Source of the DNA: Nocardioides humilatus
GTDB lineage: Bacteria; Actinomycetota; Actinomycetes; Propionibacteriales; Nocardioidaceae
DNA length: 64,000 nucleotides
Direction: 5' to 3'
Assembly (NCBI RefSeq): GCF_008373755.1
Contig: NZ_VUJV01000001.1
Location: 186,001 to 250,000 of the forward strand
In this document: positions 36,101 through 44,300 of the stretch, piece after piece
Layout: each line of letters opens with the position of its first letter
How positions within the stretch are numbered: position 1 is the first letter of the stretch
Position numbers and translations under genes: made by a program
The notes under the pieces: model-generated
What the model saw: the letters and a program-made list of their open reading frames with translations, nothing else
What the model was told of the DNA's origin: nothing
The model's database searches: none

Positions 36101-38572
36101 GAAGGTCACGTCTGCCCCGGACACACCGATCTGACCGGCGCCCGTGCCCTCGTTGCGGATCTCGGTCCGGTCGTTGGCCGAGCCGCTGGTGGGATAGAAG
36201 ACGCTCAGCGTGCCACCGTCGAAGTCCGCCGAGTCGACGTCGAAGACCGTCACCGTCGCCGTGATCTGGGTCGCCGGGTCGTTCTCGACATAGGCCAACG
36301 TGCTGCCCTCGATGCCTGCGAGCACGGGGGCGTCGTTGCCCGAGCACGCCACGGTCACCGTCACGGTCGCGGTGTCGCCGCCCGGCGCGAGCGTGTAGGT
36401 GAAGGTGTCCAGCGCCAGGCCCGGCGGGTCGTTGCAGTAGTCCGGGTCCGGCTCGTAGGTCAGATCGGCGCCGGCGTTGGTGACCACCACGGTGCCGTTG
36501 AGGGGCTGGGTGGTCTGGTCGATCGTGAACGGGTCGTTCTCCGGATCGGTGTCGTTGGCGAGCACGTCGATCGTGGTCGCCGGGTCGTCCTCGACGAGGT
36601 TCGCCGAGTCGGCGAGCGCGGTCGGGTCGTCGTCGACGCAGCTGACCGTGACCGCGACCGTGGCGGTGTCGCCACCCGGCGTCAGGGTGTAGGTGAAGTC
36701 GTCGGTCGGCGTGCCGTCATTGCAGTAGTCCGCATTCGGCTCGTAGGTCAGGTCGGCACCCGCGTTGGTGATCACGACCGTGCCGTGAGCCGGCTGGGTC
36801 ACCGAGTCGATCGTGAAGCCGTCGCCCTCGGCGTCGGAGTCGTTGCCGAGCACGTCGATCGTCGTCGCGGGGTCGTCCTCGTCGACCGTCTTGGTGTCGT
36901 CGACCGCCTCAGGGTCGTCCTCGACGCAGGTGACCGTGACCGCGACGGTCGCGGTGTCGCCGTCGGGGGTCAGGGTGTAGGTGAAGTCGTCGGTCGGGGT
37001 GCCGTCATTGCAGTAGTCCGCATCCGGCTCGTAGGTCAGGTCCGCGCCCGCGTTGGTGATCACCACCGTGCCGTGGGCCGGCTGGGTCACCGAGTCGATC
37101 GTGATCGGCGCGTGGTCGCCCGGGTCGTCGTTGGCGAGCACGTCGATGGTGGTCGCCGGGTCGTCCTCGTCGACGGTCTTCGTGTCGTCCGCGGCGACCG
37201 CGGGCTCATCGCCACAGGTCACGGTGACCGCGACGGTCGCAGTGTCGCCACCGGGCGCGAGCGTGTAGGTGAAGTCGTCCGTCGGGCTGCCCACGGGGTC
37301 GCTGTTGCAATAGCCGTTGTCCGGCTCGTAGGTCAGGTCTGCTCCGGCGTTGGTGATCACCACGGTGCCGTTGGCCGGCTGGGTCACCTGGTCGACGGTG
37401 AAGGAGTCGCCGTCGACGTCGGAGTCGTTCGCGAGTACGTCGATCGTGGTCGCCGGGTCGCGCTCGACGACGGTCTTCGTGTCGTCCTCCGCCACCGGGG
37501 CGTCGTCGCGACAGGCCACCTTCACCGACACCGTCGCGGTCGAGCCGCCCGGAGCGAGGGTGTAGTCGAACGTGTCCGCGGCTCGACCGGGCGCGTTGCA
37601 GTAGTCAGCGTCAGGTTGGTAGTACACCCGCGACCCGTTGCCGGCGACCGTCACGGCTCCGTTGGTCGGCTGGGTCACCGATGCGACCTTCTTCGGGCCG
37701 CCGTCAGCGTCGGTGTCGTTGGCCAACACGTCGATCGCGCGCGCCGCCGCGTCCTCCACCACCGTCTTGGCGTCGGCCACCGCCACGGGGTCCTCGGCGT
37801 CCAGCACCTCGACCTGCTCGCAGTCGCCTCCCACCAGGTCGCGGAAGTCGACGAAGACCCGGTCGGCCAGACCCTCGTTGCACGACACGGTGTCGATGAA
37901 CGGGGCCCCGTCGCGGTCGTGCACCGTGTCGTCACCCACGCCACCGGAGTGGGTGTCGCTTCCTCGGCCACCGCGAAGCGTGTCGCCGTCGTCGTCGCCG
38001 TACAGCTGGTCGTCGCCCGGCTCGCCGAACACCCGGTCCACGCCCGCGTCGCCGTGCACCACGTCGTCACCGCCACCGCCGACGGCCTTGTCGTCGCCGT
38101 CGCCACCATTGACCTGGTCGGCGCCGCCCTGCCCCCAGAGCACGTCGTTCGCGAGACCACCGGTCAGCACATCGTTGCCACCGCTGCCGACCAGCACGTC
38201 GGCGTCGTCGCCACCCTCGATCGTGTCGTTGTCACCGTCGCCGTAGAGCTTGTCCGCCCCGGCGTCGCCGAGGATGTTGTCGTCGGCCGGGCCGCCACGC
38301 ACGTCGTCGTCGCCGTCGCCACCCTCGATCGTGTCCGCACCGACACCACCCAGGATCAGGTCGTCCCCGCCGAGCCCGTAGATCGTGTCGTTGCCGGACA
38401 GACCACAGATGACGTCGCTCTCGGCCGTACCGGTCAAGGTGTCGTCACGGACCGTGCCGGTGATCGTGCAGGCGCTGTTGAGCGGTGGCGGGGTGGCGGC
38501 CGCCGTACCGACGATGCCCTGCAACAGCAGCGCAATGGAGGTGACGGTGGCGAGGTTGATCCGAGCGTTCAT
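27935..38572 (-). CDS. giant secreted repeat protein B (RTX, Big, cadherin-like, beta-helix)
   Basis: A 3,545-residue exported protein, the larger of two tandem paralogues. Signal peptide at residues 1-26; RTX calcium-binding nonapeptides at about 41-219; five Big-type modules of about 95 residues (signature ATTIDVLANDSDVDGD, each with YCN and VTC cysteines) at about 262-740; thirteen cadherin-like modules (ten of about 155 residues, three of about 130; signature LEIRNQGTGAGQIGVSG) to about 2690; one more Big-like domain; a right-handed parallel beta-helix from about 2810; and a C-terminal cap ending SCTLPTMP. No LPXTG, transmembrane anchor or cell-wall-binding domain is seen. It starts 15 bases after the stop of giant gene A. 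Likely a calcium-stiffened fibre on or outside the cell, for adhesion or matrix; this is inference. Confidence 0.92.
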   Translation of the reverse strand: MNARINLATVTSIALLLQGIVGTAAATPPPLNSACTITGTVRDDTLTGTAESDVICGLSGNDTIYGLGGDDLILGGVGADTIEGGDGDDDVRGGPADDNILGDAGADKLYGDGDNDTIEGGDDADVLVGSGGNDVLTGGLANDVLWGQGGADQVNGGDGDDKAVGGGGDDVVHGDAGVDRVFGEPGDDQLYGDDDGDTLRGGRGSDTHSGGVGDDTVHDRDGAPFIDTVSCNEGLADRVFVDFRDLVGGDCEQVEVLDAEDPVAVADAKTVVEDAAARAIDVLANDTDADGGPKKVASVTQPTNGAVTVAGNGSRVYYQPDADYCNAPGRAADTFDYTLAPGGSTATVSVKVACRDDAPVAEDDTKTVVERDPATTIDVLANDSDVDGDSFTVDQVTQPANGTVVITNAGADLTYEPDNGYCNSDPVGSPTDDFTYTLAPGGDTATVAVTVTCGDEPAVAADDTKTVDEDDPATTIDVLANDDPGDHAPITIDSVTQPAHGTVVITNAGADLTYEPDADYCNDGTPTDDFTYTLTPDGDTATVAVTVTCVEDDPEAVDDTKTVDEDDPATTIDVLGNDSDAEGDGFTIDSVTQPAHGTVVITNAGADLTYEPNADYCNDGTPTDDFTYTLTPGGDTATVAVTVSCVDDDPTALADSANLVEDDPATTIDVLANDTDPENDPFTIDQTTQPLNGTVVVTNAGADLTYEPDPDYCNDPPGLALDTFTYTLAPGGDTATVTVTVACSGNDAPVLAGIEGSTLAYVENDPATQITATVTVFDVDSADFDGGTLSVFYPTSGSANDRTEIRNEGTGAGQIGVSGADVTFGGTVIGSFTGGTTSLTVTFTNAATPAAVQALIRAVTYRNVSDAPFTANRKVRFVVTDGDGGTSNAVDRTVSVTPVNDAPVIGSVESSALAYAENAAATVITAAGTVADVDSVDFAGGTLTVDFSAGGLAEDRLEIRNQGTGAGQIGVSGSNVTYAGSTVGSFTGGSGTTPLVITLSSNSNPTVGQALLRNITYRNVSDTPSTTNRTVRFVLTDGDGGTSNAATRVVMVASVNDAPVVTLDSGAVTYTEDGAPAIISPNLTITDLDNANLTQAVITFSASVPGDHVTFTGAGTLFTSSFNSTTGVATINPIGTRTVAEWQTMLRTFAFYSDLDLLASPSTTATFTVNDGATTSAPQSRVINLTNVNDAPVVANIEGATLSYTENAAALPITATGTVADVDSTNFGFGNLTVDFSAGGLAEDRLEIRNQGTGAGQIGVSGTDVTYGGVVFASFSGGTNGSTPLVISLRGAAIPSWTEALLRNITYRDIADKPTTANRTIRIVLVDGDGGTSAAVTRTAAVVAVNDPPVVNNFESTALAYVENSPATVITATGQVVEVDSTDLLGGSLTVDFSAGGLAEDRLEIRNQGVGAGQIGVTGANVTYGGITIGNFSGGTGTTPLVVNLLATSNQQNVSALMRNITYRNVSANPSTANRTVRFVVNDGDGGTSGPGTRVITVAAVNAAPVIAAIESASLSYTENAAGTVITATSTVSDVDSANFDTGALTVDFSAGGKTEDRLEVRNQGTAAGQIGVSGSNVTFGGVTIGTFTGGSGTTPLVITFNASTTPAAAQALVRNITYRNVSDNPATTDRTARFVVTDGDGGTSAGVTRVITVTAVNDAPSLSFQDVGPAAFTENLWVFVSNVPTVADVDSTNFDTGTLTVDITAGGNTSQDVLRIQTPNSTGITVVGSDVRYNATSIGTVAGGTGGAPLVITLNANALSSNLAVYALVRSIAYANSSDNPSTTDRTVRAVLKDGDGGTSAPATRTVTITAVNDPPIPTYDAGSLTYTENASAVLVAPNGTVTDPDSADFAGGSMTVSTSTGAQTADRYEVRNQGTGAGQIGVSGTTVTYGGVTIGTITDDSPLVVSFNGSVTPAVAQALFRNLTYRHEGDNPVSSKVVVTAFNDGDGAASGSRTRTLTVTPINDAPVLDNIESSALDTGANGAGVLITASTTVFDVDSTSFALGELTVDFASGGQPEDRIEIRNQGTGAGQFDLINRSLRYQGSPIGSINVNGGVGTTPLIVSFGNVTPAIAQALIRNITYRNVVPNPSTVDRTVRFVVKDGAGGTSGPETRVIHLVGVNAAPVVGSIEGTPLSYVENALASPITSTGTVADADSANFDTGSLTVDYSAGAQAEDRLEIRNQGTGAGQIGVSGANVTFGGVTIGTFAGGSGTTALVITFNASATPAAGQALLRNVTYRNVSEAPNTGARTVRFIVSDGDGASSAAVTRQVTPTAVNDVPTLSDPSSPTAFVENSTAVRVSNGLLVADVDNANLASATLTINSPVSADLLSFTNQSGITGSFASGVLTLTGSASVATYQAALRTITFSNPTSNTPGTSRTITIVVNDGTASSAGLNRVIPITLVNDPPVISDVTAGTGYTENSPTPALVSPALNASDPDDANLASASYTISSPVAGDQLLFTNQAGITGSYASGVLTLTGTAPVATYQAALRTVGFTNTSDAPGPNSRTIVVRVNDGSGGSAQINRTVSVANVNDAPTLTGIESAPLGYTQGDPATPVTTAVTVTDPDSANFDSGAFAAEFSAGGMAEDRLDIRNQGTGAGQIGVSGATVTYGGTSIGTYSAGNGSLPLTVSFNASATPAAAQALVRNVTYRNIGSPPSTATRTVRFVLTDDVGDSSAPATRNVTVTRSGATPVAVADTYSVTGNTALYVGTTKPATQAGKVVTGSLLDNDTDADTAHASLVAEPVTNAATTQGGSITIEADGNFTYVPDDGDTGITDTFTYRVCDATPCNSSTSHTATGTASFSITGRVWYVNNALPTNGDGRSSSPYNTSVGLGAGGIDPDAAGDTIFLFQGSGSYAGVMALEASQRLIGQPEGLVVGGTTLFPASGTNPTITNPSGYGIYLANDVVVRRVNVANTSDAGIIGFGVTNADIGPNLSITGTGDSSLYLTGGSGTITMAGSINHSSAAANVVLIQGRGPGSSAVFSGPIASTGGGVQIFSSPTTTTSFTGGLTLSTGSAQGFGLDNGGTVTVTGANNVIATTTSVGVFVRNTEIGAAGMTFKSVSVNGAGQGIVLDNTGSSGFFTVTGSGTADSGGTIQNTLDTGISLDNVAHVSFNYMRISGTDRSGVRGAGVTDFTFTHGSIINAGDLHQVDTDSAFEFSYDTGGDNNIDGAVTITDNTITNPYGSGIAISNYAGTITDANISNNTITSSDDSSLSQHSGIALQLLGSSTTVASLTKATISGNVITGFPSADAIAVQGGNKSTSTAPAGTYGVPGSATDKITISSNRILGHTTNPTTGSAIAAGVIGRGQGNFDIANNGSTANPIAFFRGTVIALTATGSATVDFRVYRNTILALTPSPGSPGISLVTDKSVQTNATTLATPTVHATIESNWVRQTGASSLLVLQRDSNGAAAINVDSNIFNEIGGDTLSGIIVQNGSTGSGSFNPTMCARIVTNTSGSSNPSVGSTRNAGINLYKATTSSSTYRFGIVGLAPSPSTAAQTETYVGGLNPSSITGVGSIFDGKRAVVRQGDQFTSCTLPTMP
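30500..36345 (-). repeat. thirteen cadherin-like coding repeats in giant protein B
   Basis: Module boundaries, marked by recurring GCGTCGTTGAC-type bases coding for ND-rich linkers, fall at about 36332, 35870, 35401, 35001, 34531, 34062, 33592, 33131, 32671, 32203, 31730, 31350 and 30961. Spacing is 460-473 bases for most and 380-400 for three. Stretches such as CCCTGGTTGCGGATCTCGAG recur almost unchanged. Confidence 0.85.
36345..37790 (-). repeat. five Big-type modules with cysteine pairs in giant protein B
   Basis: Five modules of about 95 residues, each opening with a DDTKTVxEDDPATTIDVLANDxD-like strand and containing one cysteine in a D/GYCN motif and one in a VTC or VAC motif. They match the PF17963-type cadherin/Ig-like domain; the two cysteines are well placed for one disulfide per module. 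Confidence 0.75.
37916..38452 (-). repeat. RTX calcium-binding repeats in giant protein B
   Basis: About 180 residues of glycine/aspartate-rich nonapeptides (GGDGDDDVR, GGSGND-like, GDGDNDTIE) at the N-terminus of the mature protein. They would fold into a parallel beta-roll when they bind calcium. Confidence 0.85.
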
Positions 38573-38587
38573 GGGGGGTCCGGACTC

Positions 38588-41330
38588 TTAGGGCATGGCA
38601 GGGAGGGTGCAGCTGGTGTAGTTGTCGCCTTGACGAACCTCGGCCTTCTTGCCGCCGGGGTTCGCGTCGCTCAGGGGGTTCAGGCCGGCCGCGTAGGACT
38701 CGGTCGTGGCGTTCGTGGCCGGGGAGGGCGCCAGGCCGACCAGCCCGAAGGCGTACGGCGCGGTGGTGCTGATCCGCGAGAGGTTGATCCCCGCCTGCTT
38801 GATGGCGGTGTTGGCGCTCGCAGCGTCGTTGCCGGTGATCTGCGCGCACACCCGCGGGTTGAAGCTTCCGCTGCCGTTGCTGCCGTTGTTGACGACGATG
38901 CCCGCGAAGGACTGGCCGCTGTTGATGTTGCTGGTCACGTTGTCCTGGACCCGGAGGTCCAGGCTGCCGTTCGAGTCGGCCTGGTACACCTGGATGCCGG
39001 GACCGGCCGTGTTGGTCACCGTGTTGGTGTTGATGGTGGCCACCGTGACCGGAGCGGCCAGCGTGCTGGCGTCGCCCTGCGTGGTCGGGCCGGTCGCGAG
39101 CCCGATGCCCGGGTCGACACCGGTGTTGTTGGCAGTGACCCGGTTGCCGCTGGCGTTGAACCAGACGGTCCCGCTGCCCTTGTTCTCGAGCAGGATCGTC
39201 ACCAGCGCGGTGTTGGAGAGCGGGCTGGCCACCGTGCCGTTGCTGGTGACCGAGAACCTGCCCTGGCCCCGACCGATCATCCGAGTCACGATCGCGGACC
39301 CGCCCGCCCGGTTGGCCGGGTCACCGGTCACCAGGTTGCCGGTGATGGCCACGAGGTCAACCCCACCCGGTGTGCCGTAGGTGCCGGAGGGGCCGCCCGA
39401 GGTCGCGCCGTTGCCGCCCTCGAACCGGATGCCGTTGCCGCTCGGCACGCCGCTGATCGTGTTGGTCGCGATCGTGGCCTTCGTCAGGCTCGCCACAGTG
39501 CTCGCCGACCCGCGCAGCAACAGCGCGATGCCGTCGCCCTTCGAGAAGAAGGGATCGCCGTTGGTCGTGATCGTGTTGTTGCTGATGACCGCGTTGGTGA
39601 TCGTGCCGGCGAAGTTGCGGATGTCGATGCCACCGTCGCGTGGCGTGGTGATCGTGTTCCCGGTGATCGTGACGACGCCGTCAAGGTTGTTGTTCAGCCC
39701 GCCACTGGTGTCGTTGAAGGCGATCGCAGCGTCGGTATCACTGACCCACGCGTCCCCCGCAGTGAGGATCGTGCCGTTGGTGAAAGAGAAGCCCGAGACG
39801 CCGGCGCCGCGCACCGCGCTCCGGTTGGTGCCTTCGAGGCGCACCCGGTTCAACGAGACCGGGCCGGTGTTGGTGAGGGAGATCCCGACGCCCGTGGTGT
39901 TGGCGATCGTTCCGCCGGAGTCCACCGCGCCGGTGCCGGTGACGGTGAACGATCCGGTCTTGCCGGGGCTGTTCAGCATGATGCCGTTGGCGGCGCCGTT
40001 GGCAGAGATCGCCTGGAAGGTGACCCCGGCCGCACCGATCGTCGTGCTGGTGATGTTGATGCCGGTGCCGGACGTCGTCTGGATCGTGTTGTTCGTCCCG
40101 GTGATCTCCACCGTCCCGCCAGCGTTGGCCACGAAGCCGGCGCCCGTGGTCGTGTCGATGTCGAGACCGCCATTGCTGAAGGCGATCGTGCTCCCCGTGT
40201 TGCTGGCGAGGTTGACCCCGATGGTGGTACCGGTGTTGATCGTCTTGGTCGTTCCAGAGAACGTCGTCGTGCCGCCGGTGTTGCCCAGGACCACGATCCC
40301 GCCGCCGGAGAGCGAACCCGAGAACGTGGTGGCACCTCCGGCCCGGGCGGTGACCTCGACCAGTTTGACCGCAGCGGGCGTCGCGATGGAACCCGCGTAG
40401 CTGACGGTGCCGGTGCCATGGTTGAGGTCGAACGCATTCTGCGCAGATCCCTGGATGACACTGGCGGCACCGGCGGAGAAGCCCCACGCCGTATCGGTGC
40501 CGTCGAGGATCACGCCGTTGGTCGTGCTGTTCGTCGAGCTGACGGACGTGAAGGTCAGCGAGGTGCCGACGGCGAGCCCGGTCGCGTTGACCGCCGGCCG
40601 GTTGGTGGAGGCGACCGTGCCGGCCGCAACCGTGATGCCGGTCGCGTTGGACAGCAGCACGCCGGGCTGGTCCGTCGTCGTGATCGCCACGCTCGAGATC
40701 GCCAGGCTGCCCGTCGTGTTGGTCAGGCTGATGCCGGGGCTCGTCGTGCTCGCGTTGACCTCGACCGATGCGACCGTGCCGGAGAGCGCGGTGTTGGTGA
40801 GCGCCAGAGCGCCGGCGCCCTTGGAACGCAGCGTCACGTTGGGCCCGAGGGTCAGTCCGTTGCCGGACCCGGTCATCTCGATGCTCGGCTGCGTAGTGGC
40901 CAGGGTCGGCTCGTAGATCGTCATGTGGCTGAGCACCACGCCCGGCGTGTTGGCGCCGGAGAGCGCGTTCGCCCCGCTGGCGAGGACATTGAGTCCGCGG
41001 ACCTGGCTTCCGGACGCGAGGGTGATCACGTCGGATCCCGACGGTGCCGCCAGGAACGGCGCCGGCCCGCCCGACCCGTAGATGGTCTCCGCGGTCGCCG
41101 AGCCGACGTCGGTGTTGGTCAGGCTGGCGCCGCTGCCGAACAGCTTGTCGTTGGCCGAGAGCACGAGCGCCCCGCCCATGCCGAGCCCCCCGACCTGGAT
41201 GAAGACGAAGACCGGCTCACCGGGTCCGGCCGCCGTGAGGGCAGCCGCGATCGTGTTGAACGGGCGGTTGACGGTGCCGTTGCCGGACCCGCCCGGTGAG
41301 GTGGGGGCGGCGTACCAGACGGCTCCGGAC
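38588..41330 (-). other. parallel beta-helix and C-terminal cap of giant protein A
   Basis: From VWYAAPTSPGGSGNGT onward the protein is Thr/Ser/Asn/Gly-rich with short strands and ladders (ITGNTITTPRDGG, ISNNTITTNGD), a right-handed beta-helix pattern, then a cap whose last 150 residues align with those of giant protein B (GINLSRIST, GLVGLAPSP, SCTLP). Confidence 0.75.
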
Positions 41331-44300
41331 AGGCTGACCGTGAAGGTGATCGGAGAGGTCGAGGACGTGCCGTCGGTCAGGACGTAGGCGTAGGTGTCGC
41401 TGGCGAGCGAGGCGCTGGCCGGCGGGTGGTAGACGAAGGCACCGTTGGCCTGGATCGAGATCAAGCCGCCCTGCGCCGTCGCTGCGTCCGTGACGGGCGC
41501 GACGGTGATGTTGGACTCCAGGCCGTCGGGGTCGGTCGCGCTACCGACGAAGTTGACCGCTCGCTCGACGTGCGGCGTCAGGTCGGACAGGTCGGACGCA
41601 AGATCGGTGTTGCGGACACCGGTCGTCGAGGGCATGACCGATGGCGGGCCGGGCGCGTCGTTGACCGGCGAGATCGTGACGGCACGGGTGACGGCCGAGC
41701 TGTTGGCCGCACCGTCGTTGGCGACCACCGACATCGCGCGGTTGGCGTCGGTGGGGTTGGCCGTGCCGTCGTTGCGGTGGTCGGGGTCCTCGCTGGTGTT
41801 GCGGAACTGCACGTTGCGCAGGGCGTTCTGATACTCCGCGAGCGTGCCGCCGACCTTCGTCAGGGTGAGGACGCCGCCGGTGAAGGTCACCCCGAAGCCG
41901 GTGACCGCCGGGTTGAGCTGGACGGTGTCGAAGGACCCGTCGAACCCGGCCGACACCGTCACCTTGAGGGAGCCGAGGGTCGTGCTGTCGGGGTCGGTGA
42001 TCGTCGCGGCGGCGCCGAACAGGTTCACGAAGCCGGCCTGCTCGGCGTAGGTCAGTCCGCTCGCCGCGTCCAGGTTGACCACCGGGGCGTCGTTGGCCTG
42101 GGAGATCGTGATCGTCCTCGCGACCGCGCCCGAGGGCACGGTGCCGTCGTTGATCACGACCGAGAACGCCCGGCTGCCGCCCGGTGCGTCACTCGTCGTG
42201 TTCCGGAACCCGACCGATCGCAGCGCGGTCTGGTAGTTGGCCTTCGTCGTCGTCCCGGTGAGGGTGAGGACGCCCGAGGAGAACGAGCCGGTGATGCCGT
42301 TCTGGTTGGTGAAGGTCAGCGTGTCCCCCGCGATCGGCGAGGAGATCGTCACGGTCGCCGACGCCACGTTGGCGTTGTCGACATCGGTCACGGTCAGGCC
42401 CGGGGTGACGAGTGAGGCGGTGCTGTTCTGCTCGACGTACGTCGACGCGGCACTCGCGTCGGCGATGGTCGGGGCATCGTTGACGTTGCCGAGCGTGACG
42501 GTGCGCGCCACTCCAGCAGACCCGGCTGCGCCGTCGTTGACCAGGAACAGGATCGCCGTGCTCGACGCGGTGAACGACTCGGCCGTGCTGCTGAACCTCA
42601 GCGTCCGGAGCGCGGCTTGGTACTGCGCCACCGTGGCCGTGCCACCGCTGATCGTGAGCACCCCGGTCCCGCTGTTGTAGCTCTGCGTCGCCGTGCCGGG
42701 CAGGCTGGTGACGGCCAGCACCATGCCTGCCTCGAAGCTGCCGATGCTGATCGTGGCCGAGGCGATGTTGGCGTTGTCGACGTCGCTCACGGTCGCCGAC
42801 GGCGCGACCGTGATCGCGGAGCCGTTCTCGGTGTAACCGATGCTGCCCCCGTCCACCGTCACGACGGGCGCGTCGTTGGTCGCGTTGACGGTGACCCCAC
42901 GGGTCGCCGGAGCGCTGTTGGCACCGTCGCCGTCGGCGAGGATGAACCTGACGGTCCGGGCGGTCGTGATCGGGGCGTCCGAGACGTTGCGGTAGGTGAT
43001 GTTGCGCAGCAGTGCCTGGGTCCGCGACTGGGTCGCGAAGTTGTTGAGGGTGATCACCAGGGGTGTGGTCCCGGTGCCTCCGGCGAACGTGCCGAACGTG
43101 ACGCTGCCGCCGTAGGTGACGTTGGATCCGGAGATGCCGATCTGGCCGGTGCCGGTGCCCTCGTTGCGGATCTCGAGCCGGTCCTCGGCCTGGCCACCCG
43201 CCGAGAAGTCGATCGTGAGCGTGCCGGTGTCGTAGTTGTCGGAGTCGACGTCGGAGATCACGCCGTTGGGGGTGATCACGGCGGCCGCGTTGTTCTCGTT
43301 GTAGGTCAGCGCGCTGACCTCGATGCCGGTGATCGAAGGGCTGTCGTTGGCCGCCCCCACCGTTACGGCACGGGTGGCCGCGCCGCTGGTCCCGCCGTCG
43401 CCGTCGGTCACGACGAACCGCACCGTGCGACTGGCCGTCGACGGGTTGTCGGAGACGTTGCGGTAGGTGACGTTGCGCAGCACCGCAGTGACGATCGTCG
43501 GGGTGGCGCTGACGCTGAAGGTGATGGTCAAGGACGTCGTACCGCTGCCGCCCGCGAAGCTGCCGACGGTCGTGCCGCCGTAGGTCACGTTGGAGCCGCT
43601 CACCCCGACCTGGCCGGCACTGGTGCCCTGGTTGCGGATCTCGAGCCGGTCGTCGGCGTGCCCACCGGCGGAGTAGTCGACCGTCAGGACGCCGGTGCCG
43701 AAGTCGGCCGAGTCGACGTCGGACACGGCACCGGTCGCGGTGACCACGGTCGCCGCAGCGTTCTCGCTGTAGGCCAGCGCGCCGGCCTCGACCCCGGAGA
43801 TCGCCGGGTTGTCGTTGACGGCGCCGACGGTCACGACGCGTATGGCCGACGACGAGCTGGTGCCACCGTCGCCGTCGGTGACGACGAACCGGACGGTGCG
43901 CGCGGACGTCGACGGGTTGTCGGAGACGTTGCGGTAGGTGACGTTGCGCAGCACTGCCGTGACGACCGTCGGGTCGGCACTGCCGTTGAAGGTGATGACC
44001 AACGGCGTCGTACCGCTGCCACCCGTGAAGCTGCCCGCGGTCACCCCGCCGTAGGTCACGTCGGCGCCGCTGACCCCGACCTGGCCCGCTGCGGTGCCCT
44101 GGTTGCGGATCTCGAGCCGGTCCTCGGCCTGCCCGCCAGCGAAGTAGTCGACCGTCAGGACGCCGGTGCCGAAGTCGGCTGAGTCGACGTCGGACACGGC
44201 GCCGATCGCCGTCACCACGGTGGCCGCAGCGTTCTCGGTGTAGGCGAGCGCGCCGCCTTCGACCCCGGAGATCGACGGACTGTCGTTGACCGCCACGACG

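Noticed and set aside
32222-41299. Open frame of about 3,000 codons on the plus strand across the giant genes
   Set aside because: It is antisense to two real repeat genes and spans parts of both. It reads as an Arg/Gly/Asp/Val-rich low-complexity product with no start signal, as expected from GC-rich third positions on the other strand.
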